From: MGBC113645 sp036308445
GTDB taxonomy: Bacteria > Bacillota_I > Bacilli_A > Erysipelotrichales > Coprobacillaceae
Length of the DNA stretch: 25,526 nucleotides
Direction of reading: 5' to 3'
Assembly (NCBI GenBank): GCA_036308445.1
Contig: JAXJVS010000080.1
Span: forward strand, 1-25,526
Shown here: one piece after another, positions 1 through 7,674 of the stretch
Position numbering within the stretch: position 1 is the first letter of the stretch
Layout: the number at the start of each line of letters is the position of its first letter
Position numbers and translations under genes: made by a program
The notes under the pieces: model-generated
Database searches by the model: none
The model's input: the letters and a program-made list of their open reading frames with translations, nothing else
Told to the model about the DNA's origin: nothing

Positions 1-70
1 GCAACAATCAAAAAAAGTATAGTGATAACTGTTCTTTTCGATTTTGCGGATGGGTTTTTTGTTTATTATT
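1..70 (+). promoter_or_regulatory. Leader upstream of the antiterminator gene, probably the right half of an attenuator
   Basis: The window opens inside an untranslated leader. Bases 40-60 end in a GGG followed by six T, as the 3' arm and U-tract of an intrinsic terminator would; the matching 5' arm would lie before the window. A smaller hairpin (AAAAG/CTTTT around ATAGT/ACTGT) can form at about 16-38. BglG/LicT genes often have a RAT plus terminator in their own leader, so an autoregulated attenuator is plausible, but it cannot be shown from this end alone. Confidence 0.3.
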
Positions 71-83
71 GGAGGTGTACACA

Positions 84-941
84 TTGATTATTAATAAAAT
101 ATTAAATAATAATGCAGTGATTACATGTAACGAGCAAGGAAAAGAGATCGTAGCAATGGGTAAAGGAATTGCATTCCAAAAGAAAAAAGGAGATTGTATT
201 GACGATACAACAGTTAATAAGGTTTACAAATTATCGAATGGAAAAATTATGAATGATTTGGAAAATATGATTTCATCTATTCCTATAGAATATGTTTCTA
301 TTACTTATGATATTGTAGATTTGGTAAAAAAACAATACAAGAAGAAACTGAATGATACAATTTATGTTTCATTAATGGATCATATTTATTCTGCAGCACA
401 ACGTCTAAAATTGGGGATTTGTCTTAATAATGCAATGTTGTGGGATATTAAACAGTTTCATCATGAGGAATTTGAAATTGGCATAAAAGCTTTGGATTTG
501 ATAGAGAAGGTATTGCACATTGAAATGCCAATTGACGAAGCAGGATTTATTGCATTACATCTTGTTGAAGCACAATTGGATTGTACAGAACCTATTGTTA
601 ATAAAATAACGGTACTGATGGATGAAATCTGTAATATTGTTCGCTATCATTTTACGATTGAATTTGATAAAAACTCTGTCTATTTCTTTCGTTTTATAAC
701 ACATATTAAATTTTTTGCACAGCGTTTATTTACTAACAAACAGTTAAAAAATAAAAGTGAAAATAAAGAATTATTGACAATGATTAAAAGTAAATATGGA
801 AAATCCTACAAATGCGTAGTAAAAATAAAGCAATTTATTCTTCAAAAGTATTATTATTCTTTAACAGAAGAGGAACAGCTTTATCTAACAATTCATATAC
901 AAAGAATTGTAGATGAATTGAAGGAGCATTTACAGGAATAG
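84..941 (+). CDS. bglG: BglG/LicT-family transcription antiterminator (CAT-PRD1-PRD2)
   Basis: RNA-binding antiterminator controlled by PTS phosphorylation. The first 55 or so residues match the CAT RNA-binding domain (KILNNNAVI near the start, GKGIAF following). Two PRD domains come next. All four conserved PRD histidines are visible: H100 (MDHIYSAAQR) and H159 (ALHLVEAQ) in PRD1, H207 (THIKFFAQRL) and H271 (TIHIQRIV) in PRD2. Length is 285 residues, usual for the family. I chose the TTG at 84 because GGAGGTG at 71-77 sits six bases upstream and the protein then begins like other CAT domains; an in-frame TTG at 69 overlaps that ribosome site. The PTS gene follows after a 116-base leader with a RAT-like element. 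By family knowledge, the PTS enzyme II phosphorylates and inactivates the protein when substrate is absent, and HPr phosphorylation of PRD2 activates it. The symbol is given at family level. Confidence 0.9.
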   Translation: MIINKILNNNAVITCNEQGKEIVAMGKGIAFQKKKGDCIDDTTVNKVYKLSNGKIMNDLENMISSIPIEYVSITYDIVDLVKKQYKKKLNDTIYVSLMDHIYSAAQRLKLGICLNNAMLWDIKQFHHEEFEIGIKALDLIEKVLHIEMPIDEAGFIALHLVEAQLDCTEPIVNKITVLMDEICNIVRYHFTIEFDKNSVYFFRFITHIKFFAQRLFTNKQLKNKSENKELLTMIKSKYGKSYKCVVKIKQFILQKYYYSLTEEEQLYLTIHIQRIVDELKEHLQE

Positions 942-992
942 GGAGGTGTATAATAAATAAAGAATCATATAATTAAAACTGTAACTTAATTA

Positions 993-1019
993 GGATGGTA
1001 ACATTAAGTTGGCCAAACC
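993..1019 (+). promoter_or_regulatory. RAT-like ribonucleic antiterminator site
   Basis: The element begins GGATGGTAAC and ends GGCCAAACC. The usual BglG/LicT target begins GGATTGTTAC and ends GGCAAAACC, so 8 of 10 and 8 of 9 bases match at the two ends. It folds in the family manner: GG/CC at the base, an AT/AAA internal loop, GG/CC, a second internal loop, then AAC/GTT closing a small loop. It lies directly between an antiterminator gene and its PTS gene. Its last two bases are shared with the downstream hairpin at 1018-1050. Confidence 0.6.
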
Positions 1020-1050
1020 TTCATAATCTAAAAATTAGAAAGCATGGAGG
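1018..1050 (+). promoter_or_regulatory. Hairpin sequestering the Shine-Dalgarno of the PTS gene
   Basis: CCTTCAT at 1018-1024 can pair with ATGGAGG at 1044-1050 (seven pairs, one G-T wobble), burying the GGAGG ribosome site at 1046-1050. An inner stem TCTAA/TTAGA (1027-1031 with 1035-1039) extends it. No T-tract follows, so it is not an intrinsic terminator. The two C at 1018-1019 also form the base of the RAT-like stem, so the two folds exclude each other. The pairing is seen in the sequence; the regulatory role is inferred. Confidence 0.5.
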
Positions 1051-1057
1051 AAGAAAA

Positions 1058-2914
1058 ATGAATTACGAAAAATTAGCAAATGACATTTTAAGCCTTATTG
1101 GAGGCAAAAATAATGTGTCACGTTTAACACATTGTATTACAAGATTAAGATTCAATTTGAAAGATGAATCTAAAGCGGATGAAACAAAATTAAAAGAACT
1201 AGATGGAGTCATTGGTATAATTAAACAAAATGGACAATTTCAGGTAATAATTGGAAATGATGTAGACAAAGTATTTGATATTTTAATGCCTAAGTTGAAT
1301 TTAAAAAATACCAATAGTGTAAATACAAAAAAAGTAGGAATATTCTCACAAGTTATTGATGCTGTGTCAAGTATTCTTTCGCCATTGATTCCACCATTGG
1401 CTGCAGCTGGTATGATTAAAGTATTATTGTTAATCCTAACAATGATTAATATACTAAGTTCTGAATCTGGAACATATACAGTATTAAATATGATGGCTGA
1501 TGCAGTATTTTATTTTATGCCACTATTAGTGGCTTATAGTGCAGCTGAAAAATTTAACTGTAATCGTGTTATGGCTATTGCTTTGGCAGGGATTTTGATA
1601 CATCCTACGTATACTGCTTTAATTGGTGTAGAAGATGCATCTTTATCTTTCCTTGGAATTACTATTCCACTAGTAAAATATAATGCAACAGTATTACCAA
1701 CATTAATGATGGTATGGTTTATGTCTTATGTAGAGCATTTTGCTGAAAAAATTTCACCAAAAGTGATTAAAGTATTCTTTCAACCACTATTAGTAATGTT
1801 AATTGTTGCACCTGTTACTTACATAGTAATTGGACCGATTGGTAACTATGCAGGTACATTATTAGCAAGTGTGATTTCTGCGGTTCAAGCTGAAGCTAAT
1901 TGGCTTGCTGTAGCAATTTTATCTTCTGTATATTCATTACTTGTTATGGTGGGAATGCATAGAGCATTAACACCTATTGGATTATCATTATTTACTTCTT
2001 TAGGATATGAACCATTAATGAAAGCAGCATCTTTATGTTCTAACTTTTCTCAAGCAGCCAGTTGTTTAGCAGTTGCCTGTAAAACTAAAAATAAAGAGTT
2101 AAAGCAAATTGCAGGGTCAGCAGCTACAACGGCGTTTGTAAGTGGAATAACAGAACCTGCTATGTATGGGATAACTTTAAAGTTAAAGCGTCCTTTAATT
2201 GCATGTATTATTTCTAGTGCAATTGCAGGGATATATGCAGGTCTTGTTGGTGTTAAGGCTTATGCATATGCAACTCCAGGAATATTCTCTTTTGCTATGT
2301 TTATGGGGCCTGATGGAAGTAATATTATTCATGCGATTATTGCAGCATTAATTGCTATTATAGGTGCCTTTGTGTTAACTTGGTTATTTGGATTTGAAGA
2401 GCCAGAGGAAGATATAAATGATGATGTGATTGAAATGGTGGAAGGAAATGCTGTATGTGAAATTACAAGTCCAGTAAAAGGAAGGATTATACCCTTAAAA
2501 GACGTAAATGATGATACATTTACTAGCGGTGTTGTTGGAGATGGTATTGCAGTATATCCAGAAGACGATATAATCTGTTCTCCTGTAGATGGAAGAGTTT
2601 GTGTTGTTTTCCAAACAAAACATGCATTAATGATTCGTTCTGAAAACGGTTGTGAGGTTTTATTACATATTGGAATTGACACAGTGAATTTAGAAGGTAA
2701 ATACTTTAAAACATTAATAAATGTAAATGATACAGTAAAAAAAGGAGATCCACTTGTAAAAATTGACCGAGAAAGTATAAAAAAAGAGGGATATGATCTT
2801 ACAACTTGTGTTTTAGTTACTAATATGGATCAATATAGTGGTATTAACAAAACAAAAAATAGTATTGTTTCTAAAGGTGAATATCTAATGAACACAATGG
2901 AGAAGAAATTATAA
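1058..2914 (+). CDS. bglF: Beta-glucoside-family PTS permease, fused IIBCA
   Basis: Membrane sugar permease that imports and phosphorylates its substrate with phosphate from HPr. Order is EIIB (about 1-85, active Cys26 in LTHCITRLRF), EIIC (about 110-455, with the conserved GITEPAMYG motif at 363), and EIIA (about 480-618, active His537 in LLHIGIDT). Length is 618 residues, normal for BglF/BglP/SacX-type proteins. The ATG at 1058 is chosen because GGAGG at 1046-1050 precedes it and the EIIB domain starts at once; an in-frame ATG at 995 would lie within the RAT-like element. The stop overlaps the next start (TAATG). The substrate cannot be read from sequence: beta-glucoside, sucrose and trehalose permeases share this fold, and no glycosidase is present in the window. 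The symbol is at family level. Confidence 0.88.
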   Translation: MNYEKLANDILSLIGGKNNVSRLTHCITRLRFNLKDESKADETKLKELDGVIGIIKQNGQFQVIIGNDVDKVFDILMPKLNLKNTNSVNTKKVGIFSQVIDAVSSILSPLIPPLAAAGMIKVLLLILTMINILSSESGTYTVLNMMADAVFYFMPLLVAYSAAEKFNCNRVMAIALAGILIHPTYTALIGVEDASLSFLGITIPLVKYNATVLPTLMMVWFMSYVEHFAEKISPKVIKVFFQPLLVMLIVAPVTYIVIGPIGNYAGTLLASVISAVQAEANWLAVAILSSVYSLLVMVGMHRALTPIGLSLFTSLGYEPLMKAASLCSNFSQAASCLAVACKTKNKELKQIAGSAATTAFVSGITEPAMYGITLKLKRPLIACIISSAIAGIYAGLVGVKAYAYATPGIFSFAMFMGPDGSNIIHAIIAALIAIIGAFVLTWLFGFEEPEEDINDDVIEMVEGNAVCEITSPVKGRIIPLKDVNDDTFTSGVVGDGIAVYPEDDIICSPVDGRVCVVFQTKHALMIRSENGCEVLLHIGIDTVNLEGKYFKTLINVNDTVKKGDPLVKIDRESIKKEGYDLTTCVLVTNMDQYSGINKTKNSIVSKGEYLMNTMEKKL

Positions 2915-3762
2915 TGTATGCAGATTTACACATGCATACCAATTATTCTGATGGTGTGTTCGAAATTGATGAAGTAATAAAAAAAGCAAAATACGCTGGT
3001 TTAAAATGTATTGCTATTACTGATCATGATACTTTTTCACATTATTCAAAAGTAAAAGATTTAGGAGAAAAGTACGATGTACTTACAATTCCTGGGGTTG
3101 AAATAAGTTGCTATAATTACAGAATGTTTAAAAAAGTTCATATTGTAGGCTTGTTTTTGAATGAAACTGCTCCTCATGTGGAAGCCTTATGTAATAAAAT
3201 CTTAAAAAAAAGAGATGCATATCATAAACAATTAATTAAGCAATTTTGTGATATGGGATATGAAATTACTTATGATGAATGTAAAGCTTTTTCGCCTTAT
3301 AGCATTGTGTTTAAAATGAATATATTTCAAGCAATTAAGCAGAAATATCCAGATGTTGATGATTTGTTTTATAAAAAATATTTTCAAGGAAAAGTAGAGC
3401 GAAATGTTGAATTGAATATGGGTTATGCTACTGTTGAAGAAGGAATAAAAGCCATTTTAAAAGATGGTGGAATTCCCATTCTTGCACATCCTAACTTTTA
3501 TGATAGTTTTTCAGAAATAGATGAATATGTTTCATATGGATTAGAAGGAATTGAAGTGGATCATCATTCTATGAACGATAAAGATCGTTTCTATGCTAAG
3601 AAACTTGCTAAAAAATATCATTTATACCAAAGTGGAGGTAGTGATTTTCACAAAGATCGTTATACAGATGATGGGAAAGAGCACTTAGGAACATTTGGGC
3701 TTAGTGAAGAAGAATTTACAGCTTTTATGTATGAAGTTCGTAAGATTAGACACTATGAATGA
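2914..3762 (+). CDS. PHP-domain metal-dependent phosphoesterase (TrpH/YciV-like)
   Basis: Predicted cytoplasmic PHP phosphoesterase of the TrpH/RNase AM/nucleoside 3',5'-bisphosphate phosphatase family. The metal ligands are all present: H6 and H8 (DLHMHTNYSDG), D13, D37-H38 (TDHD), E63 (PGVEIS), H192 (LAHPNF), D244 and H246 (GSDFH). Length, 282 residues, is normal. It starts at the A of the PTS gene stop (TAATG), so the two are translationally coupled. Family members act on phosphorylated nucleotides or small phosphates. Placement directly after a PTS permease suggests that it handles the phosphorylated import product or a related signal, but that is inference. A second, diverged PHP gene lies at 8507-9286. 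Confidence 0.85.
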   Translation: MYADLHMHTNYSDGVFEIDEVIKKAKYAGLKCIAITDHDTFSHYSKVKDLGEKYDVLTIPGVEISCYNYRMFKKVHIVGLFLNETAPHVEALCNKILKKRDAYHKQLIKQFCDMGYEITYDECKAFSPYSIVFKMNIFQAIKQKYPDVDDLFYKKYFQGKVERNVELNMGYATVEEGIKAILKDGGIPILAHPNFYDSFSEIDEYVSYGLEGIEVDHHSMNDKDRFYAKKLAKKYHLYQSGGSDFHKDRYTDDGKEHLGTFGLSEEEFTAFMYEVRKIRHYE

Positions 3763-4177
3763 TTTAACATTTGAAATGCAAATTATATCCATATTTCGTT
3801 TAATAACTGCTTTATTTTTGGGAGTAGTTGTAGGATATGAGCGTAAAAACCGTCATAAGGAAGCAGGAGTTAGAACTCATGCAATAGTGGCTATAGGGTC
3901 TTGCTTAATGATGCTTATTTCTAAATATGGATTTATGGGTGCAGGTGATTTTGATGAATCACGAATTGCGGCTCAGATAATAAGCAGTGTTGGTTTTCTT
4001 GGAGCTGGAATCATTATGATAAAAGATGATGCTATCTCTGGATTGACAACAGCAGCAGGAATATGGGTTATCAGTGGAATAGGTATGGCTATAGGAGCTG
4101 GATTGTATGTTATTGGTGTTGGAACTACTATTTTGATGCTTCTTATACAAATGATTACGCATATATCATATACGTAA
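3755..4177 (+). CDS. MgtC/SapB-family membrane protein
   Basis: Short integral membrane protein of 140 residues covering only the hydrophobic N-terminal MgtC domain; the cytoplasmic ACT-like C-terminal domain of longer MgtC proteins is absent. Family motifs are clear: GVVVGYERKNRHKEAGVRTH, then RIAAQIISSVGFLGAGII, then GLTTAAGIWV and a final glycine-rich helix. The ATG at 3755 overlaps the end of the PHP gene by eight bases; upstream in-frame starts lie inside the PHP gene and would add a non-family N-terminus. MgtC proteins are linked to magnesium limitation and to control of F-type ATPase in some bacteria. Its function inside a sugar PTS operon is not known. A terminator follows. Confidence 0.82.
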   Translation: MNDLTFEMQIISIFRLITALFLGVVVGYERKNRHKEAGVRTHAIVAIGSCLMMLISKYGFMGAGDFDESRIAAQIISSVGFLGAGIIMIKDDAISGLTTAAGIWVISGIGMAIGAGLYVIGVGTTILMLLIQMITHISYT

Positions 4178-4186
4178 AATGTAAAG

Positions 4187-4247
4187 AAAAGAGAAAAAAC
4201 AGGGAATAATATCAATTAATGATTATCTGTGAATATCTCTTTTTTTA
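4187..4247 (+). terminator. Intrinsic terminator of the PTS-PHP-MgtC operon
   Basis: AAAGAGA near 4188 pairs with TCTCTTT ending at about 4242, with inner pairs ACAG/CTGT and ATAAT/ATTAT, followed by a run of T. The stem has internal loops but sits ten bases after the mgtC-like stop codon. Confidence 0.6.
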
Positions 4248-4531
4248 TATCATAAGATTATCTGTTAGTACAGTGAATATATATTAGTAAATTTGTGAAA
4301 TCAGTATTAAAAAAATAGATAGATCAAGAAATCACGAATTTATTTTATTATTAGATGAGTATAAATAAAATATAATTTCAAGAAGTGATAGGTTAACTTA
4401 TTGTTAAACATTTACGAATATTCATAGATCATTTTGAAATATATTAACTTTATAATAAAGAATATTGGAAAGAATGTAAAAAAATTAGAGATTATATTAT
4501 TTTATCTATAAATACTAATCTTTAATTCATA

Positions 4532-4597
4532 AGATATGGGCTAATTCTCTGTTTCGAGGTTATATATGCAGAAAAATGTAGACCCATATCTTTTTTT
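4532..4597 (+). repeat. Hairpin element, copy A (terminator-like, related to 12007-12070)
   Basis: AGATATGGG at 4532-4540 pairs perfectly with CCCATATCT at 4583-4591, followed by a run of seven T. An alternative inner stem ATATG (4564-4568) with CATAT (4585-4589) encloses a 16-base loop. Copy B has the same layout, and similarity continues about 50 bases past the T-run. It does not follow a recognisable intact gene here. Confidence 0.55.
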
Positions 4598-4799
4598 ATG
4601 TAAAAAAGTATGATTATGACTTCATATTTTATAGTTTGATTATTATATCTATGCAGGAAAAAAAGATATCATATTATCTTAGATCTAAATCAGTTTGTAT
4701 TGTGATATAAGAATTTGATGGTATTCGTTATGTCAGTGTTCTTTATCAGATCTTTGTAATCCAAAAGATTGAAGAAAGATCAGAGTAATCTAAATCGAT

Positions 4800-4970
4800 G
4801 AACAACCTAAAACTAGACAAGTAAAAAAAGTAGATGCTACCTATAATTCACACATGGAAAACGGATAGTATACTTCACTGTTTTGGAAGCATGAAGCATG
4901 GATAAAGTGGCATTCATGTTTAATAATTTCCAAGATATTTTCAAATTTACTTTATAGACTTACTCAATAA
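4800..4970 (+). pseudogene. Possible decayed reading frame, unrecognised
   Basis: One frame reads as plausible protein for 56 codons apart from an in-frame TAG at 4866. The second half is rich in aromatic and basic residues (FWKHEAWIKWHSCLI). No start or ribosome site is evident. It may be the tail of a decayed transposase or other gene, but I could not assign a family and it may be chance. Confidence 0.15.
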
Positions 4971-5074
4971 AAAAGTAACATATTTAATTATAATTTATTA
5001 TATCATGAAAACAAAATATATTAATGAAATAAATATTTCTTTATATAAATTAACGAAATATTTATATTCATTTT

Positions 5075-5139
5075 ACTCCCCTTTGATATTTCTATCCTGA
5101 TAGCTTTGATAATATTTAGGTGTCATATTGATAGGGGGT
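5075..5139 (+). promoter_or_regulatory. Structured leader masking the ECF operon ribosome site
   Basis: The Shine-Dalgarno AGGGGGT at 5133-5139 can pair with ACTCCCCT at 5075-5082. Between them CTATC (5092-5096) can pair with GATAG at 5099-5103 or with GATAG at 5130-5134, which overlaps the ribosome site, so alternative folds exist. I could not match it to a known riboswitch class. A possible TTGATA / GATAAT promoter (5083-5113, 19-base spacer) inside the same interval would shorten the transcript and argue against the fold. Confidence 0.35.
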
Positions 5140-5146
5140 ATTTAAA

Positions 5147-5977
5147 ATGGAAAATAAAATCGAAATGACAAAATCACAAAAATTAATGACATTTGTATTA
5201 AGTATGTCTCTTTATGGATTAGCTACATTATTCACTGAGCTTATTCCAAGTTTTCAAGTAGGGATAGTTGAATTTTCAGTAGAATATTTTATTTTTATTC
5301 CTTTGATTTTAGCTATGTTATTTGATCCATTCTCAGCTGCCGTAGGAGCTGCAACTGGAGAACTTATTTTTAGTGAAATTATGTTAGGGCAATTTGGTGG
5401 TTTAGGCGAATTAGAAAAATTTATTACTTTAACTATAGGTATATATATTGCAGGAAGATTAGTAAAAAATCCTAAAAATATTAAATCTGTTGCTTTTGCT
5501 TCAATTTTAGCAGTTATTATTCAACAATCTTTAGGATGTATAGTTGATATCTTAAAAGTTCAATTTGCAGTAGAAGAATTTGAAGCTGTAGCTGGATTAC
5601 CAGAATCAGTATTCTTTACTGAAGGATTTGCTTGTTTAAATGATATATTATTTTCTGGCGTATTGTTTTCATTATTACCATGTATGTATTTAGTACCTAG
5701 ATTATATGGAAAAATTGAACCATTATTAGGTGTAAGTCCTAGAAATGAAAATACAGTTATTGCGAGTGGTGATATTAATTTAAAAACAGTTGTATATTGT
5801 GCTATTGCTTTTGTTGTGGCGATTTTAGGGGAATTTATGTCTGAAAATGGTATGAGTATCATTGATTGGGAAGCAACTTGGGCAGAAAGTCAAAGTGCTA
5901 TGATTGTAAGTGCCATAGTAGCAATTGTTGTTATTGTTTTAGCTGTTTTAAAGATTAAAAAGAGAAAAGAGGTTTAG
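5147..5977 (+). CDS. Putative substrate-binding S component of an ECF transporter
   Basis: Integral membrane protein of 276 residues with about six to seven hydrophobic segments and a positively charged tail (KIKKRKEV). It is followed after two bases by a fused ECF ATPase and then a T component, so it is most likely the membrane S component that binds the substrate. It is longer than typical S components (about 170-210 residues), with extra hydrophilic stretches between about 140 and 215. AGGGGGT lies seven bases before the ATG. I do not recognise a substrate class; vitamins, nucleobases, metals and small organic molecules are all possible. The operon order S-AA-T resembles YkoE-YkoD-YkoC, but a thiamine-precursor role is not shown. 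Confidence 0.65.
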   Translation: MENKIEMTKSQKLMTFVLSMSLYGLATLFTELIPSFQVGIVEFSVEYFIFIPLILAMLFDPFSAAVGAATGELIFSEIMLGQFGGLGELEKFITLTIGIYIAGRLVKNPKNIKSVAFASILAVIIQQSLGCIVDILKVQFAVEEFEAVAGLPESVFFTEGFACLNDILFSGVLFSLLPCMYLVPRLYGKIEPLLGVSPRNENTVIASGDINLKTVVYCAIAFVVAILGEFMSENGMSIIDWEATWAESQSAMIVSAIVAIVVIVLAVLKIKKRKEV

Positions 5978-5979
5978 TC

Positions 5980-7674
5980 ATGATTAAGATCTGTGATTTA
6001 AGTTTCACATATCCAATGGCTGATGAACCAATCTTAAAAAATATTAATTTAGAAGTAAAAAAAGGTGATTTTGTCGCAATTGTTGGTAACAATGGTTGCG
6101 GCAAATCTACGTTATGTAAGACTTTAAATGGATTGATTCCTCGTTTTATTACAGGAAAATTAGAAGGAACAATTTTAATAGATGGACATAATGCGATTGA
6201 ATTAGATATTAGTGATTTAGCTAAGAAAATAGGATATGTATATCAAGATTTTGAAAATCAGATTGTTTGTCCAACTGTTTTGGAAGATGCGGCATTTGCC
6301 TGTATGAATTTTGGTTTAGATGATTATGAAGAAAGAGCTTTAAAAATATTAAAGGTCTGTGGATTAGAAAATAAGAAAAATGATTATATTTGGCAATTAT
6401 CAGGTGGACAGACACATTTATTAGCTTTAGCAGGAGCAACAGCTTTATCTTCTGATATTTTAGTTTTAGATGAACCTATAGCTCAATTAGATCCTAAACA
6501 TGCTAGAATTATTTATGATGTTTTAAAAGATTTAAATGAGAATTATGGTAAGACCATTATTGTTATTGAGCATCATAGTGAATATATAGCGAAATATTGC
6601 AAGAACGTTATTCTTATGAAGGATGGTAGCATAAAATGGCAATTACCAGTTAGAGAAGCGTTATCAAGAGTAGAAGAATTACAGGAGTGTTCAATTTTTC
6701 CACCTCAAGTTACAATTGCAGCTGCAAAGTTAAAGGAAATGAATATATTTGATTCATCTATTTCTTTACCTACTACTATTGAGGAAGGTAGGCAATTGTT
6801 TAAGAGTTTTAAATATTTTACTGATGGTTCTAAAAATATCTTTAAGCATCCTAAAGATGAAAAGGTTATTGAATTTAAAGAAATCAGTTTAAAATATAAG
6901 AGTGTAAAAGGAGAACCATATCAATTAATGGATCATTTTTCTTTAGATATATATAAAGGAGATAAAATTGCTTTAATTGGATCTAATGGAGCTGGAAAAT
7001 CATCTTTAATGAAATTAATGGTAGGTTTATTAAAGCCAAATGAAGGACAGGTATATATATGCAATAAGAATACGAGAAAATATAGTGCAGAACAATTATC
7101 TGAACATATTTCATTAGTTTATCAGAATCCTGAAGATATGTTTATAAAAGATAGTATTAGAGCAGATATAGAGTTTGCGATGAAAGAAAGAAAAGTAGAA
7201 AACTATAAAGTTAAGGCTGATGAACTTATAGAATTATTTGATTTAAAGGATATTCAAAATAGAGATGGTAGATTGATGTCAGGAGGACAAATGAGAAGAG
7301 CTTCTTTAGCTATTGGGGTAGCATTGAATCCTTCTATCTTATTATTAGATGAACCTACTGCTAATCTAGATATTGCAACAAGAAAAGATATAATGAAGAC
7401 CTTAAATGTTCTTAAAGATGTTGTAGAAACTGTTATTATTGCAACTCATGATATGGAACTTGTCTGTGATTGGGCACAACGTATTATTGTTTTAAATGCA
7501 GGAACGATTGTTAAGGATGGAACACGTAATGAGGTGTTTGAAGATAAGTTTGTAAGAAATAATGTGGGGATAGAACCTCCGGATATTTATAGAATGGCAG
7601 AAGCATTGAATTCTAGATGTTATTCATTAGAAGAGTTTGTAACGATGTATGCTAATCATAGGGAGATGATATAA
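5980..7674 (+). CDS. Energy-coupling factor transporter ATPase, two fused ABC domains
   Basis: Cytoplasmic ATPase powering the ECF transporter. Two complete nucleotide-binding domains lie in one chain of 564 residues, so it replaces separate EcfA1 and EcfA2 subunits. Domain 1 has Walker A GNNGCGKST (36-44), signature LSGGQ (140-144) and Walker B LVLDEP with D164 and E165. Domain 2 has Walker A GSNGAGKSS (334-342), signature MSGGQ (433-437) and Walker B LLLDEP with D457 and E458, then the H-loop THD. Both sites look catalytically complete. An AGAGG ribosome site lies inside the end of the S gene. The stop overlaps the T-component start (TAATG). YkoD-type fused ATPases are the closest known layout. 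Confidence 0.88.
   Translation: MIKICDLSFTYPMADEPILKNINLEVKKGDFVAIVGNNGCGKSTLCKTLNGLIPRFITGKLEGTILIDGHNAIELDISDLAKKIGYVYQDFENQIVCPTVLEDAAFACMNFGLDDYEERALKILKVCGLENKKNDYIWQLSGGQTHLLALAGATALSSDILVLDEPIAQLDPKHARIIYDVLKDLNENYGKTIIVIEHHSEYIAKYCKNVILMKDGSIKWQLPVREALSRVEELQECSIFPPQVTIAAAKLKEMNIFDSSISLPTTIEEGRQLFKSFKYFTDGSKNIFKHPKDEKVIEFKEISLKYKSVKGEPYQLMDHFSLDIYKGDKIALIGSNGAGKSSLMKLMVGLLKPNEGQVYICNKNTRKYSAEQLSEHISLVYQNPEDMFIKDSIRADIEFAMKERKVENYKVKADELIELFDLKDIQNRDGRLMSGGQMRRASLAIGVALNPSILLLDEPTANLDIATRKDIMKTLNVLKDVVETVIIATHDMELVCDWAQRIIVLNAGTIVKDGTRNEVFEDKFVRNNVGIEPPDIYRMAEALNSRCYSLEEFVTMYANHREMI

Larger units (their letters stand above)
4248..5074. other. Gene-poor intergenic region
   Basis: Very AT-rich stretch without a convincing intact gene. 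It holds the hairpin element at 4532-4597, a possible decayed reading frame at 4800-4970, and AT-rich inverted repeats near 5026-5069: GAAATAAATATTTC at 5026-5039, and ATAAATATTT at 5029-5038 matched by AAATATTTAT at 5056-5065. The latter lie just upstream of the ECF operon and could be regulator sites. Nothing else could be recognised. Confidence 0.5.

Noticed and set aside
2329..2682. Long antisense reading frames, such as those opposite the PTS, ECF and GGGtGRT genes
   Set aside because: They lie opposite well-supported genes, have no ribosome sites and have low-complexity composition typical of complementary-strand shadows.
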